From the NCBI GenBank assembly GCA_045804265.1, contig JBJMNK010000116.1, forward strand, positions 1 to 64,000: a DNA stretch of 64,000 nucleotides, written 5' to 3'. The DNA is from JABFXC01 sp045804265 (GTDB lineage: Bacteria; Gemmatimonadota; Gemmatimonadetes; Gemmatimonadales; Gemmatimonadaceae). Both the position numbers and the translations under genes were made by a program. Positions 1-7,555 of the stretch are shown here, in pieces (positions within the stretch are counted from its first letter, which is position 1; each line of letters starts with the position of its first letter). Below the pieces are notes generated by a model. It worked only from the letters and a program-made list of their open reading frames with translations, was not told the DNA's origin and searched no databases.

Positions 1-38
1 CCGTGTGGAGCCGGCCCGCCGTACTGCTGGAGCTGTGC

Positions 39-611
39 TTAGAACTCGACGCCGAAAGCGATCGGGAAGTTCGCGATGTTCGCGCCATTCCAGCTGCCGT
101 TGTTGATGTAACGGCCTTCGAGGTAGGCGACCCGTCCGCCCATCTTGAAGCGCATGCCGGCGCCGACGTTGTAGCCCATCGCGGTGTTGTTGTCCGACTG
201 CGACGTGCCACCGAGATCAGCCGTCACCGAGGTACGGTGCAGGCCAAGCCCGCCGAGGACGTACGGCTTCACCGACGACGTCGACGCGAAGTTGTAGCCG
301 ATGTCGGCGACCGCACCGAGCTGGTTGCCCTTCGTCGACGCGCCACCACCCTGATCCTTGCTGCCGTAGAGGGTCGCACCGAGCTCACCACGAATGAACG
401 CGGCCGAACCGTTGAGCTGCTTCGCGCCGGTGCCCTCGAGGTGATAGCCCGTGCCGACCGCATTGCCAAAGTCCGCCATCGGCAGGGCGACGCCAGCGCC
501 GAGCGAGAACTTGACCGGCTGCGACGCCGAGCGGTGCTGCTGCGCCTGGCTGACAGCGGGGACAAAAGCAATCGCGGCAGCCGCGAAACCGACCAGTGCA
601 CGCTTCATCAT
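39..611 (-). CDS. Small outer-membrane beta-barrel protein
   Basis: The protein (190 aa) starts MMKRALVGF and has a clear signal peptide ending in VSQAQ. The mature part alternates short polar and aromatic stretches (for example YNVGAGMRFKMGGRVAYLEGR) and ends in phenylalanine, as beta-barrel outer-membrane proteins do. It resembles the small OmpW/OprF-like barrel domains of about 160-170 residues. The start is set by an AAAGGAG ribosome binding site just upstream; the second ATG at 608 is an equally good choice. The open frame continues upstream to 806 but that part overlaps aguA and has no signal sequence. Its exact role (pore, adhesin, structural) cannot be read from sequence. It is a separate transcription unit or the last gene after aguA. 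Confidence 0.8.
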   Translation of the reverse strand: MMKRALVGFAAAAIAFVPAVSQAQQHRSASQPVKFSLGAGVALPMADFGNAVGTGYHLEGTGAKQLNGSAAFIRGELGATLYGSKDQGGGASTKGNQLGAVADIGYNFASTSSVKPYVLGGLGLHRTSVTADLGGTSQSDNNTAMGYNVGAGMRFKMGGRVAYLEGRYINNGSWNGANIANFPIAFGVEF

Positions 612-745
612 GACGCGTTCTCCTTTGGGGGGTTCTCTATCGCGGACGCAGACCTTGCGGTCCGTCCACGGTAGAGACGGCTTGCCCCGGCAACGGGTAA
701 CGCCGGGATTTGTTCGGTCGGACCGCTCGCGCCCTGCGCCGGGCC

Positions 746-1843
746 CTAACGCTTCGGCGCTGCCGGCTGCTGTTGCGTTAGGCAGTGGAGCGTGCCGAAC
801 CCCCACACGAGATCGACCGCGTGGATCCCGACCACGTTGCGGTCGGGCATCAGCGTCGCGAGGGCGTTGAGCGCGACGCGGTCGTTCGGATCGTTGAACG
901 TCGGCACGATCGCGACGCCGTTGGCGATGTAGAAGTTCGCGTAGCTCGCGGGCAGTCGCTCGCCGTTCATCACCACCGGGCGCGGATACGGAATCTTCAC
1001 GACCCGCAGCCCGCGGCCCGCTGCCAGCTCGAGGCGGCGCAGATTGTCCCGCGATCGAGCATGGTTCTCGTCGGCGGGATCTTCCTCGTACGCGAGCACG
1101 ACGACGTCGGGGGCGACGAAGCGCGCGATGTCGTCGACATGGCCGTGCGTGTCGTCGCCGAGGCAGCCTTCACCGAGCCAGATCGTCTCGCGGATGCCGA
1201 GGTACTCGCGAAAGACACGCTCATAGCCTTCGCGCGACAGCCCCGGGTTTCGCGCCTGCACGTCCGAGAGCAGGCACTCCTCGGTGACGAGCATGATCCC
1301 TTCGCCATTCGTCTCGATCGCGCCGCCTTCGAGCACGACGCGCTCGCCGGTGTCCGGACGCACCGGCTCGACACGCGGCAGCGCAGCGAGCCGCTCGACG
1401 GCGCGCCCGACGTCGGCGTCGAGCCGGTAATTGTCGTACTTCGCCCAGGCGTTGAATCGCCAGTTCACCAGCGCGACCCCGCCATCGGCGGTGACGACAC
1501 CCGTCGGCGCCGAGTCGCGCAGCCAGACGCGATCGTTAGGCACGAGGTGCAGCCCGACGCGCGCGAGGTCCACGCCGTGCGCCACCAGGTTGCTTCGCGC
1601 GGCTTCACGCACCTCGGCGCTGTGGCAGAGGATCTCGATGCGCTCGTACGCGTGCAGCACGCGCACGATCTCGGCGTAGACCCATGGAATCGGCCCGAGC
1701 TTTCCCGGCCAGTCGGGCTCGTGATGGGGCCACGCAATCCAGGTCGCATCGTGGCGCGACCACTCGGCGGGCATGCGCCCGCCGAGAGTGGGCACGCGCG
1801 CCGGCACCGGATCGTTCGCGGCGACGTCGTGACGAGCGGTCAT
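746..1843 (-). CDS. aguA: Agmatine deiminase
   Basis: Predicted agmatine deiminase (365 aa), which hydrolyses agmatine to N-carbamoylputrescine and ammonia. It belongs to the peptidyl-arginine-deiminase fold. Visible family motifs are MPAEWSRHDATWIAWPH near the N-terminus, WLRDSAPTGV, the GDDTHGHVDD histidine/aspartate motif, and the catalytic cysteine in GTLHCLTQQQP at residue 354. Length is normal for the family. It lies 7 bp after aguB on the same strand, so the two consecutive enzymes of the agmatine-to-putrescine route are almost certainly cotranscribed. The true start may be Met24 (MPAEW), which matches family N-termini better than the longer form given. The stop codon TAG lies inside a copy of the over-represented TAACG-type motif. 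Confidence 0.93.
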   Translation of the reverse strand: MTARHDVAANDPVPARVPTLGGRMPAEWSRHDATWIAWPHHEPDWPGKLGPIPWVYAEIVRVLHAYERIEILCHSAEVREAARSNLVAHGVDLARVGLHLVPNDRVWLRDSAPTGVVTADGGVALVNWRFNAWAKYDNYRLDADVGRAVERLAALPRVEPVRPDTGERVVLEGGAIETNGEGIMLVTEECLLSDVQARNPGLSREGYERVFREYLGIRETIWLGEGCLGDDTHGHVDDIARFVAPDVVVLAYEEDPADENHARSRDNLRRLELAAGRGLRVVKIPYPRPVVMNGERLPASYANFYIANGVAIVPTFNDPNDRVALNALATLMPDRNVVGIHAVDLVWGFGTLHCLTQQQPAAPKR

Positions 1844-1850
1844 CGCGCCG

Positions 1851-2807
1851 TCAGGCAGCGCCGAGGTAGCGGCTCAGGATCGGCGCGTAGGCGTCGACGC
1901 GCCGGTCGCGGAGGAATGGCCAGTTGCGACGGATCGTCTCCATCAGCTTCGGATCGAGCGTCGCGGTCAGGATTGCCTCCTCGGTCCCCGCCTCGGCGAT
2001 CAGCCGGCCGAACGGGTCGCTGATGAACGAGTGACCGAAGAAGGTGATGCCGTTCGTGTTCGGCTCGTCCTCGTGGCCGATGCGATTCGGCGAGGCGACG
2101 AAGATTCCATTCGCAATCGCGTGCGACCGCTGCATCGTCCGCCACGCTTCCACCTGCGCGTCGCCCCACTCTGCCTTCTCGGCTGGGTGCCATCCGATCG
2201 CGGTCGGATAGAACAGCACGTCAGCCCCGAGCAGGCTGGTGATGCGCGCGGCCTCGGGGTACCACTGGTCCCAGCAGATGAGGACCCCGACGTTGGCGTA
2301 GCGCGTCTTCCAGACGTGGAAGCCGCTGGCCTGCTTCGCCAGCCGTCCGATCTGGTCGGCGCGGTCGTCGTGCGTGCCGTGAACGTTAGGCACGGCGTCG
2401 CCGGGGGTGAAGTAGTACTTCTCGTTGAAGAGCGGGTCGTCGGGGATGTGCATCTTGCGATACACGCCCAGCAGCGAGCCATCGGCGTCGATGATCGCCG
2501 CCGAGTTGCGGTAGACGCCGGCCGCCTGACGCTCGAACAGCGGCACGATGATCACGACCGCGAGCTCCTTCGCGATCTTCTGCATGGCGGTCGTGGTCGG
2601 ACCGGGAATCGGCTCGGCGTAGTCGAAGCGCTCGCACTGCTGCGACTTGCAGAAGTACGGCGCGTTGAAGAGCTCCTTGAGGCAGATGATCTTCGCGCCA
2701 CGGGCGGCGGCCTCGCGCACCTGCGCGACGCCACGCTCCACGTTCGCCGCGACGTCATTCGTCGCCGCGTCCTGGATGATGCCGATGGTGAACGGGGAGG
2801 TTGTCAT
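1851..2807 (-). CDS. aguB: N-carbamoylputrescine amidohydrolase
   Basis: A nitrilase-superfamily enzyme (318 aa) that converts N-carbamoylputrescine to putrescine, CO2 and ammonia, the step after AguA. The Glu-Lys-Cys triad is visible: Glu45 in CLKELFNAP, Lys118 in YRKMHIPDD and Cys178 in VGVLICWDQWYPE. The segments FNEKYYFTPGD and AIGWHP are typical of the AguB subgroup rather than of other nitrilases. The start ATG follows the palindromic element that separates it from the upstream peroxiredoxin gene; there is only a weak ribosome binding site. It forms a two-gene operon with aguA. Function is assigned with good confidence because both partners are present and intact. Confidence 0.93.
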   Translation of the reverse strand: MTTSPFTIGIIQDAATNDVAANVERGVAQVREAAARGAKIICLKELFNAPYFCKSQQCERFDYAEPIPGPTTTAMQKIAKELAVVIIVPLFERQAAGVYRNSAAIIDADGSLLGVYRKMHIPDDPLFNEKYYFTPGDAVPNVHGTHDDRADQIGRLAKQASGFHVWKTRYANVGVLICWDQWYPEAARITSLLGADVLFYPTAIGWHPAEKAEWGDAQVEAWRTMQRSHAIANGIFVASPNRIGHEDEPNTNGITFFGHSFISDPFGRLIAEAGTEEAILTATLDPKLMETIRRNWPFLRDRRVDAYAPILSRYLGAA

Positions 2808-2820
2808 GAAAACAAAGCTA

Positions 2821-2920
2821 TTAGCCTTTAGCCGTCAGCGGAAAGCCACCGCGGTGCGTCACCGCGGTGGCTTTCACGCAACTTTGCCGCCGTCTCTCGA
2901 CGCTGACAGTTAAAGGCTAA
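2821..2920. repeat. Palindromic intergenic element, family 1, copy 1
   Basis: Outer arms 2821-2840 and 2901-2920 are inverted copies of each other at 18 of 20 positions (TTAGCCTTTA followed by a GTCAGCG core). They enclose a perfect inner hairpin. The right arm overlaps the last codon of the peroxiredoxin gene. The same GTCAGCGGA...GCTGAC design recurs at 21604-21701, so this looks like a dispersed REP-like repeat rather than a simple terminator. Confidence 0.7.
2841..2875 (-). terminator. Perfect 16-bp hairpin between peroxiredoxin and aguB
   Basis: GAAAGCCACCGCGGTG and its exact complement flank a 3-nt loop (CGT). It follows the peroxiredoxin stop and precedes the aguB start on the same strand. 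There is no T-run, so termination or mRNA end protection is inferred from stem strength alone. Confidence 0.5.
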
Positions 2921-3546
2921 CGGCCGGTTTTCTGTTTCACCGCGCTGTCCTTTGGCGCGAGCGCATCGACCGCGGCCGCGAGGTCGGTGTAGGACTTGGG
3001 CAAGAGCTCCTTGAAGGGCTGCGCAGCGTAGGTGACGCGCCCATCCGGCCCGACCACGAAGAGGCTGCGGTCGTCGAGCTTGTACTGCTCGTTGTGCGCG
3101 CCGTAGCGACGACCGATGTCACCGGTGGGGTCGCTGGCGAAGAGCATCGGGAACTGTTCGTCGCGGGCCCAGCTGGCGAGCGCGGTGTCGGGGTCGACAC
3201 TGATGCCGATCACGGTGACGTGACGGCCGTTGTTGAAGAGCGTGGCGTACTGATCACGGTACGCCTCCATTTGAATCGTTCAGCCCTTTGTCCGCGCCTT
3301 GTAGAAGAACGCGATCACCACCGTCTGTCCACGGTAGTCGGAGAGTCGAACGGGCGAGGCGAGCAGTCCATACCGCGTCGCACCACGAAGCTCGAAGTCG
3401 GGCGCGATGGTGCCCACCGTTATGACGGGAGCAGGCGCCGCCGGCGCGGCGGCCTGTGTCGGCTGTTGCGCATGCCCCGATCGCGCGGCGAGCAGGAGCG
3501 CGGCGGCGACGGCGGACGCCGCAAGACGATGAGAGATGATGGCCAT
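2917..3546 (-). CDS. Periplasmic peroxiredoxin with in-frame UGA (predicted selenoprotein)
   Basis: Reading through one in-frame TGA at 3280-3282 gives a single 209-residue AhpC/TSA-type peroxiredoxin. Residues 1-26 form a signal peptide ending SGHAQ; then come TIAPDFELRG, LSDYRGQTVVIAFFY and KARTKG-[UGA]-TIQMEAYRDQY, followed by GISVDPD and SLFVVGPDGRVTY. The UGA (residue 89) falls exactly where family members have the peroxidatic Cys, three residues after the conserved Thr. No other cysteine exists in the whole protein, so selenocysteine would be the only redox residue (a 1-Sec peroxiredoxin). The Pro usual seven residues before the Cys is Tyr here. A bSECIS-like hairpin lies just downstream of the UGA. 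The frame is unbroken apart from this codon, which argues against decay. No selA, selB, selD or tRNA-Sec is visible in the window. Expected role: periplasmic peroxide reduction. The start rests on the signal peptide; the ribosome binding site is weak. Confidence 0.8.
3244..3265 (-). promoter_or_regulatory. Candidate bacterial SECIS hairpin
   Basis: On the minus strand, 14 nt after the in-frame UGA, GGCGTAC pairs perfectly with GTACGCC around the 8-nt loop CGUGAUCA. The apical loop begins about 21 nt after the UGA and has a G followed by U at its second position. Known bacterial SECIS elements share this: a short stem within about 16-37 nt of the UGA and a G in the first two loop positions, read by SelB. 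The stem lies inside the coding sequence (EAYRDQYA). Confidence 0.7.
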
Positions 3547-3811
3547 TGATCCCGAGGTGAGGGTTGTCGAACACCGGATGATGTACGGCAAGCACCACGC
3601 GCGAAAGGGTCCGGAGGTCGCGATCCGCAGCTTCGAAGATAGGCGGCTAAGCGGGCTCGTCTGCGTCGCGGGACATCTTGAGTTACTGCTGAGGACGACA
3701 CCCGCCGTTAAGGCCGGAAATAGCCGCACAACTTGCGGCATTGGCCCTGCCTTTACATGGCCCGTCGGCCGGGCTGTTCCGGCCCGGATCCAATCGAGGA
3801 GGGCTTCGATC

Positions 3812-4282
3812 ATGCGTTCGATCATCAAATACATCGCGATTCCTGCCGTCGTTCTCGCCGCGGCCTGCCAGAGCAAGGACGAGGCGAAGCTGGATGATTC
3901 GCTGAGCAAGGACCTCGCGCTCGCGTCACAGGTCCAGCCGTATCCGCAGCAGCAGTTCGTGTCGCCGCAGGAGATGGGATACAACGGCTACGGCCAGCCG
4001 CAGCAATATCAGGTCGCGCAGCGTGGTGGCTACTACCAGACCGCTCCCGTCTACTCGGCGCCGGCCCCGGTTCGCCGGACCTCGAGCGCGAGCCGGTCGA
4101 GCGGGACGACCGTCGCACGCCAGCCGGTCCGCAACACCAAGCGCGACGCCGTCATCGGTGCCGTCGGTGGAGCAGCGGTCGGCGCAGTGACGAGCCGTGA
4201 CAAGGTGAAAGGCGCGATCATCGGCGCCGCGGCCGGCGGAATCCTTGGTGGGATCATCGGCCACACGGTCGACACGCACTGA
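3812..4282 (+). CDS. Glycine-zipper lipoprotein
   Basis: A 156-residue lipoprotein. The signal ends in VLAAAC, so Cys19-20 is the likely lipidated residue (the lipobox is alanine-rich rather than Leu-led). A Gln/Tyr-rich linker follows, then a classic glycine zipper: RDAVIGAVGGAAVGAVTSRD followed by VKGAIIGAAAGGILGGIIGHTV. This matches YMGG/glycine-zipper envelope proteins, which insert in or span membranes. The start is fixed by GAGGAGGG 8 nt upstream. It is divergently transcribed from the peroxiredoxin, with a 265-bp shared upstream region, and is followed by a strong terminator hairpin. No specific function can be assigned. Confidence 0.8.
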   Translation: MRSIIKYIAIPAVVLAAACQSKDEAKLDDSLSKDLALASQVQPYPQQQFVSPQEMGYNGYGQPQQYQVAQRGGYYQTAPVYSAPAPVRRTSSASRSSGTTVARQPVRNTKRDAVIGAVGGAAVGAVTSRDKVKGAIIGAAAGGILGGIIGHTVDTH

Positions 4283-4426
4283 TCTCGGCGCCGTGGGAGG
4301 CTATGACACGGCGACGAGAGATGAGAGATACCGCGATCGAGAGATGAGCGACGAGAGAGGGGCGATCCTCCTCCGATCACTCCGTTGAAATGACCGATCG
4401 TTGTAGAAATTCATGACAGCGCGGGA

Positions 4427-4471
4427 CGAAACGCCGCGGTGGCTCGGGGGTCGAGCCACCGCGGCGTTTCG
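4427..4471. terminator. Strong hairpin terminator
   Basis: CGAAACGCCGCGGTGGCTCG and its exact complement form a 20-bp stem around a short loop. It lies 145 bp downstream of the lipoprotein gene and before the next start. The remaining spacer 4283-4565 contains nothing else I can recognise. Confidence 0.7.
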
Positions 4472-4565
4472 GCGTTCGGGCGCGGCGGCGCGCCGCCGGC
4501 GGAAGGGTGACGAAGAGCGGGGTGGGGGAGTCTGATATCGGACCCTCGTGCCCCCGGAATCCATC

Positions 4566-4961
4566 ATGTCGCCGACGAGCGAAGCGCAGCTAAATCTCAT
4601 CATCGAAAAGCTCGTGAAGGACGTGGAGCTGTCGGTGCATGCGATGTATCGCGGCGACGTCAGGCAGAACACCGCCAAGGTTCGCACCGATACGCACCGC
4701 CGCGCGGCGTACGAGGCACTGCGCCCGCTGATCGGCGAGGGAAGTGCGCCGGCAGGCGCCCCGCCCGCACTGCCTAACGGCGGCGGGCTGACGGCTGCCG
4801 AAGCGACCGCGATCATGCGCTGCGTCTCGGCCTGGCTGCCGATGGGCGCGCCGAGTGCCGCCGCACCCGACTCCCGCTGCGTTGCGGCGGCGCGCGAGCT
4901 GTTCCCGACCTGGGGTGAGCGCGAGCTGGCGCGTCAGGCAGTCAAGCGCGTGCACGGATGA
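4566..4961 (+). CDS. Hypothetical protein upstream of Ser/Thr kinase
   Basis: A 131-residue soluble protein that I do not recognise. The N-terminal half (LNLIIEKLVKDVELSVHAM) is predicted helical. It then has DTHRRAAYEALRPLI, a Gly/Pro-rich linker and a C-terminal helical part containing two cysteines (MRCVSAWL and SRCVAAAR). No signal peptide. The ATG is preceded by GGAA; a GTG at 4548 in the same frame would add six residues. The stop is only 4 bp before the kinase start, so the two genes are very likely cotranscribed and possibly linked in function, for example as substrate or regulator. That link is inferred from spacing only. Confidence 0.65.
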   Translation: MSPTSEAQLNLIIEKLVKDVELSVHAMYRGDVRQNTAKVRTDTHRRAAYEALRPLIGEGSAPAGAPPALPNGGGLTAAEATAIMRCVSAWLPMGAPSAAAPDSRCVAAARELFPTWGERELARQAVKRVHG

Positions 4962-4965
4962 TCGG

Positions 4966-6759
4966 ATGATCGAGCCACCGACGAAACCAACGCAGACGTC
5001 GCCTGACGCGCTGACGATGCATGCCGGGATAGCCGGCGTGTGCTCGGCGTGCGGCTCGAGGGTGAGCGACCCGATGCATCCATGCCCGAAGTGCGGGGCG
5101 GCCGTGTCCGGAGGCGGTTCACCCGTCGCGCAGAACGAACGGATGCGCGTGCGGTTGCAGGAGTCGGTCGGCGACAGCTACAAGCTGCTCGAGCTGCTCG
5201 GGCGCGGCGGGATGGGCATCGTCTTCCGTGCGCGCGAAGTCGCACTCGATCGCGATGTCGCACTCAAGGTGCTCGCGCTCGACCCGATCCTCGCACCGGA
5301 CGCATACACGCGCTTCGAGCGTGAGGCGAAGATGGCGGCGCGGCTCGACCATCCGCACATCGTGCCGATCTTCGCCGTCGGGCAGCGGCAGAACGTTGCG
5401 TTCTACACGATGCGGCTCGTCCGCGGTGGAAGCCTCGAGGACCTGATCGGCGCGGGGAAGCAGATCTCGCTCGATCATGTCGTGAAGCTGCTCAAGGAAG
5501 TCGCGGCCGCGCTCGATCATGCACACCGGCAGGGAATCGTCCATCGCGACATCAAGCCGGCGAACGTGCTCCTCAGCGAGAGCGGGCACGCGATGGTTGC
5601 CGACTTCGGAATCGCCAAGGCGCTGAGCAACACCGATAACGGGGCGACGGGCACAGGCATCATCGGGTCGCCGGGGTACATGTCACCCGAGCAGTGGCGA
5701 GGCGCGGACATCGATGGGCGCGCCGACCAGTACTCGTTAGGCATCGTCGCCTACGAGATGCTCACCGGGCGCCGCCCGTTCGAGACGCCGCAGGTGCAGG
5801 ACCTGCTTCGGATGCACTTGTCGGCCGAGATGCCGCCGCTGTCGCACTCGCGTCCGGGACTTCCCGAGGGGGTGGATGAAGCGCTCCGTCGCGCGCTCTC
5901 GAAGGATCCTGCCCAGCGCTTTTCGACGGTCACGGCGTTCGTCGATGCGCTCGCCGGGCTGCGTCCGGCGAGCGTGGGCGCAACCCAGCGCGGCCCGCGC
6001 TACGACAAGCGGTCAGCCGCAGCGGCGCCGAAGCGCAGCCTCGTCGGCGCACTCGTGCCGATCGCGCTGATCGCGGCGGTGGGAGCGGCGTTCGTGTTCC
6101 CGCAGACGAGGGACCCGATCATGCTGGCGCTGCAGCCGGCGATCGTGTCGGTCGAGGGGATGGCGGGTGTTCGCGATGCGGGCCCGGTGACGCCGGATTC
6201 GGTCGCCGCCCGCGACAGCATCGCGCTCGCCGCGCAGCTCGCGCAGCACGACAGCCTCGCCAGCGCCGCCGGCGTGACGACAGCCGCGGTGATGGGAGGC
6301 GATACGCTGGCCCTTCGCGACTCGGCCGGCCGCGGCACATTGGCGCCGGCGCCGATCGGCCTCGACACCTCGCTCGTTGCGATGGCCGCAACGCGAACTG
6401 CGCCGCGCATGCAGTACGGCTGGCTGCGGATCGTGATCAACGGCGGAACGGCGCCGGCGAAGATCGACGGCGTACGCCAAGGCTCGACTCCGATCATGCG
6501 CCGCGTCGAGGAAGGCGAGCACCTCGTTACAGTCGAAGGCGCGGGCGATTCGTTCCTTCCGTCGCAGATCACGGTCACCGTCTCCGCGGGCGACACGGCG
6601 ACTGCGGTGTTCGCGACACCGGACGCGATGCGACGCGCGAAGAGCGCACGTGGCGCGATCGACAGTACTGCACCGGTGCCGGCTTCGTCGCCCGGTGCGG
6701 CGGCGGCCGGGACGCCCGTGAGCGCGCCCGTGGACAGCGCCGCGCACCCCCCGCGCTGA
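4966..6759 (+). CDS. Membrane Ser/Thr protein kinase with zinc ribbon and PEGA-like domain
   Basis: A 597-residue Hanks-type kinase. Residues 26-43 form a CxxC...CxxC zinc ribbon (CSACG, CPKCG). The kinase domain (about 72-335) has the glycine loop LGRGGMGIVF, Lys101 in VALKVL, HRDIKPAN with Asp195, DFG at 213-215 and the SPGYMSPEQW activation segment, so it should be active. A single transmembrane helix follows (LVGALVPIALIAAVGAAFVF). The extracytoplasmic part ends in a PEGA-like domain (YGWLRIVINGGTAPAKIDG...). This layout suggests sensing outside the inner membrane and signalling inside. The frame is open upstream to 4855, but that stretch overlaps the preceding gene and lacks homology. 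An LG pair in the kinase is encoded by a CGTTAGGC octamer. Confidence 0.9.
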   Translation: MIEPPTKPTQTSPDALTMHAGIAGVCSACGSRVSDPMHPCPKCGAAVSGGGSPVAQNERMRVRLQESVGDSYKLLELLGRGGMGIVFRAREVALDRDVALKVLALDPILAPDAYTRFEREAKMAARLDHPHIVPIFAVGQRQNVAFYTMRLVRGGSLEDLIGAGKQISLDHVVKLLKEVAAALDHAHRQGIVHRDIKPANVLLSESGHAMVADFGIAKALSNTDNGATGTGIIGSPGYMSPEQWRGADIDGRADQYSLGIVAYEMLTGRRPFETPQVQDLLRMHLSAEMPPLSHSRPGLPEGVDEALRRALSKDPAQRFSTVTAFVDALAGLRPASVGATQRGPRYDKRSAAAAPKRSLVGALVPIALIAAVGAAFVFPQTRDPIMLALQPAIVSVEGMAGVRDAGPVTPDSVAARDSIALAAQLAQHDSLASAAGVTTAAVMGGDTLALRDSAGRGTLAPAPIGLDTSLVAMAATRTAPRMQYGWLRIVINGGTAPAKIDGVRQGSTPIMRRVEEGEHLVTVEGAGDSFLPSQITVTVSAGDTATAVFATPDAMRRAKSARGAIDSTAPVPASSPGAAAAGTPVSAPVDSAAHPPR

Positions 6760-6847
6760 CGCATCCTCTCGCGGCGGTTCAGCAGAGGGCACGCTTCTGG
6801 CGCTTGCGTCCATCGAGCAGCCACCTGGTGAACCTCTCAGGAACCGA

Positions 6848-7555
6848 ATGTCGAACGACGAGCAGTCATCTTTCCCCGACCTCCCAGCGGGCGGGGCTTC
6901 GATGCCCGGCAACGCCGAGCGGCGAAGCGCACGCCATGTCGCGAATCGCGCCTACATGGCGATCAAGGCGCAGCGCGCCGCCGATCGCACTCGCGTCGAG
7001 GACATCGCCGAGTCGCTGAACGAGTTCGCATCGTCGACGCCGTTCCTGATCTTTCACGCAATCTGGTTCCTCATCTGGCTGCCCTGGAACATCGGCGCGT
7101 TTCGACCGATCGGGCTCGAGCCGTTCGATCCGTATCCGTTCGGTCTTCTCACGATGATCGTCTCGCTCGAGGCGATCTTCCTTTCGATCTTCGTCCTGCT
7201 CGCGCAGAAGCGGGAAGCAGCGATCGCCGAGCTGCGCGAGGAGCTCTCGCTGCAGGTTGGGCTCTGGACGGAACAGGAAGTGACGAAGACGCTGCAGCTG
7301 GTGACGGGCCTCTATCGCCGACTCGGACATCCGCTCGCCGAGGACGTGGAGCTGCGGCAGATGCTTGGCCCACTCGACGTCCACGGAATCGAGGCGAGAC
7401 TGCTCGCCGAAATCGACTCGTCGAGCAGGAGTCGCTCTAGCTCCGGCCCGTCGATCTCGAAGCCGGAGCGCGCGAAAGCCGAGACGAGGCCGTCGCCTGA
7501 CGCTGCGCCTGCGGCTGCGTCGCCGATCCCGCCGGCGAACTTGCCACCGCTGTGA
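6848..7555 (+). CDS. DUF1003 membrane protein
   Basis: A 235-residue protein with the DUF1003 signature. ASSTPFLIFHAIWFLIWLPWN forms the first transmembrane helix, then FDPYPFGLLTMIVSLEAIFLSIFVLLAQ the second, followed by a helical tail. The function of DUF1003 proteins is unknown. The last 45 residues are Ser/Pro/Ala-rich and overlap, on the opposite strand, the end of the lipid kinase gene. The start is supported by AGGAA 5 nt upstream. It may be a separate unit or follow the kinase gene (88-bp gap). Confidence 0.85.
   Translation: MSNDEQSSFPDLPAGGASMPGNAERRSARHVANRAYMAIKAQRAADRTRVEDIAESLNEFASSTPFLIFHAIWFLIWLPWNIGAFRPIGLEPFDPYPFGLLTMIVSLEAIFLSIFVLLAQKREAAIAELREELSLQVGLWTEQEVTKTLQLVTGLYRRLGHPLAEDVELRQMLGPLDVHGIEARLLAEIDSSSRSRSSSGPSISKPERAKAETRPSPDAAPAAASPIPPANLPPL

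Noticed and set aside
2917..3546. Peroxiredoxin as a nonsense-mutated pseudogene or sequencing error
   Set aside because: No frameshift or further decay. The single TGA sits exactly at the active site and is followed by a SECIS-like hairpin, so recoding is the better explanation, though resequencing is still needed.
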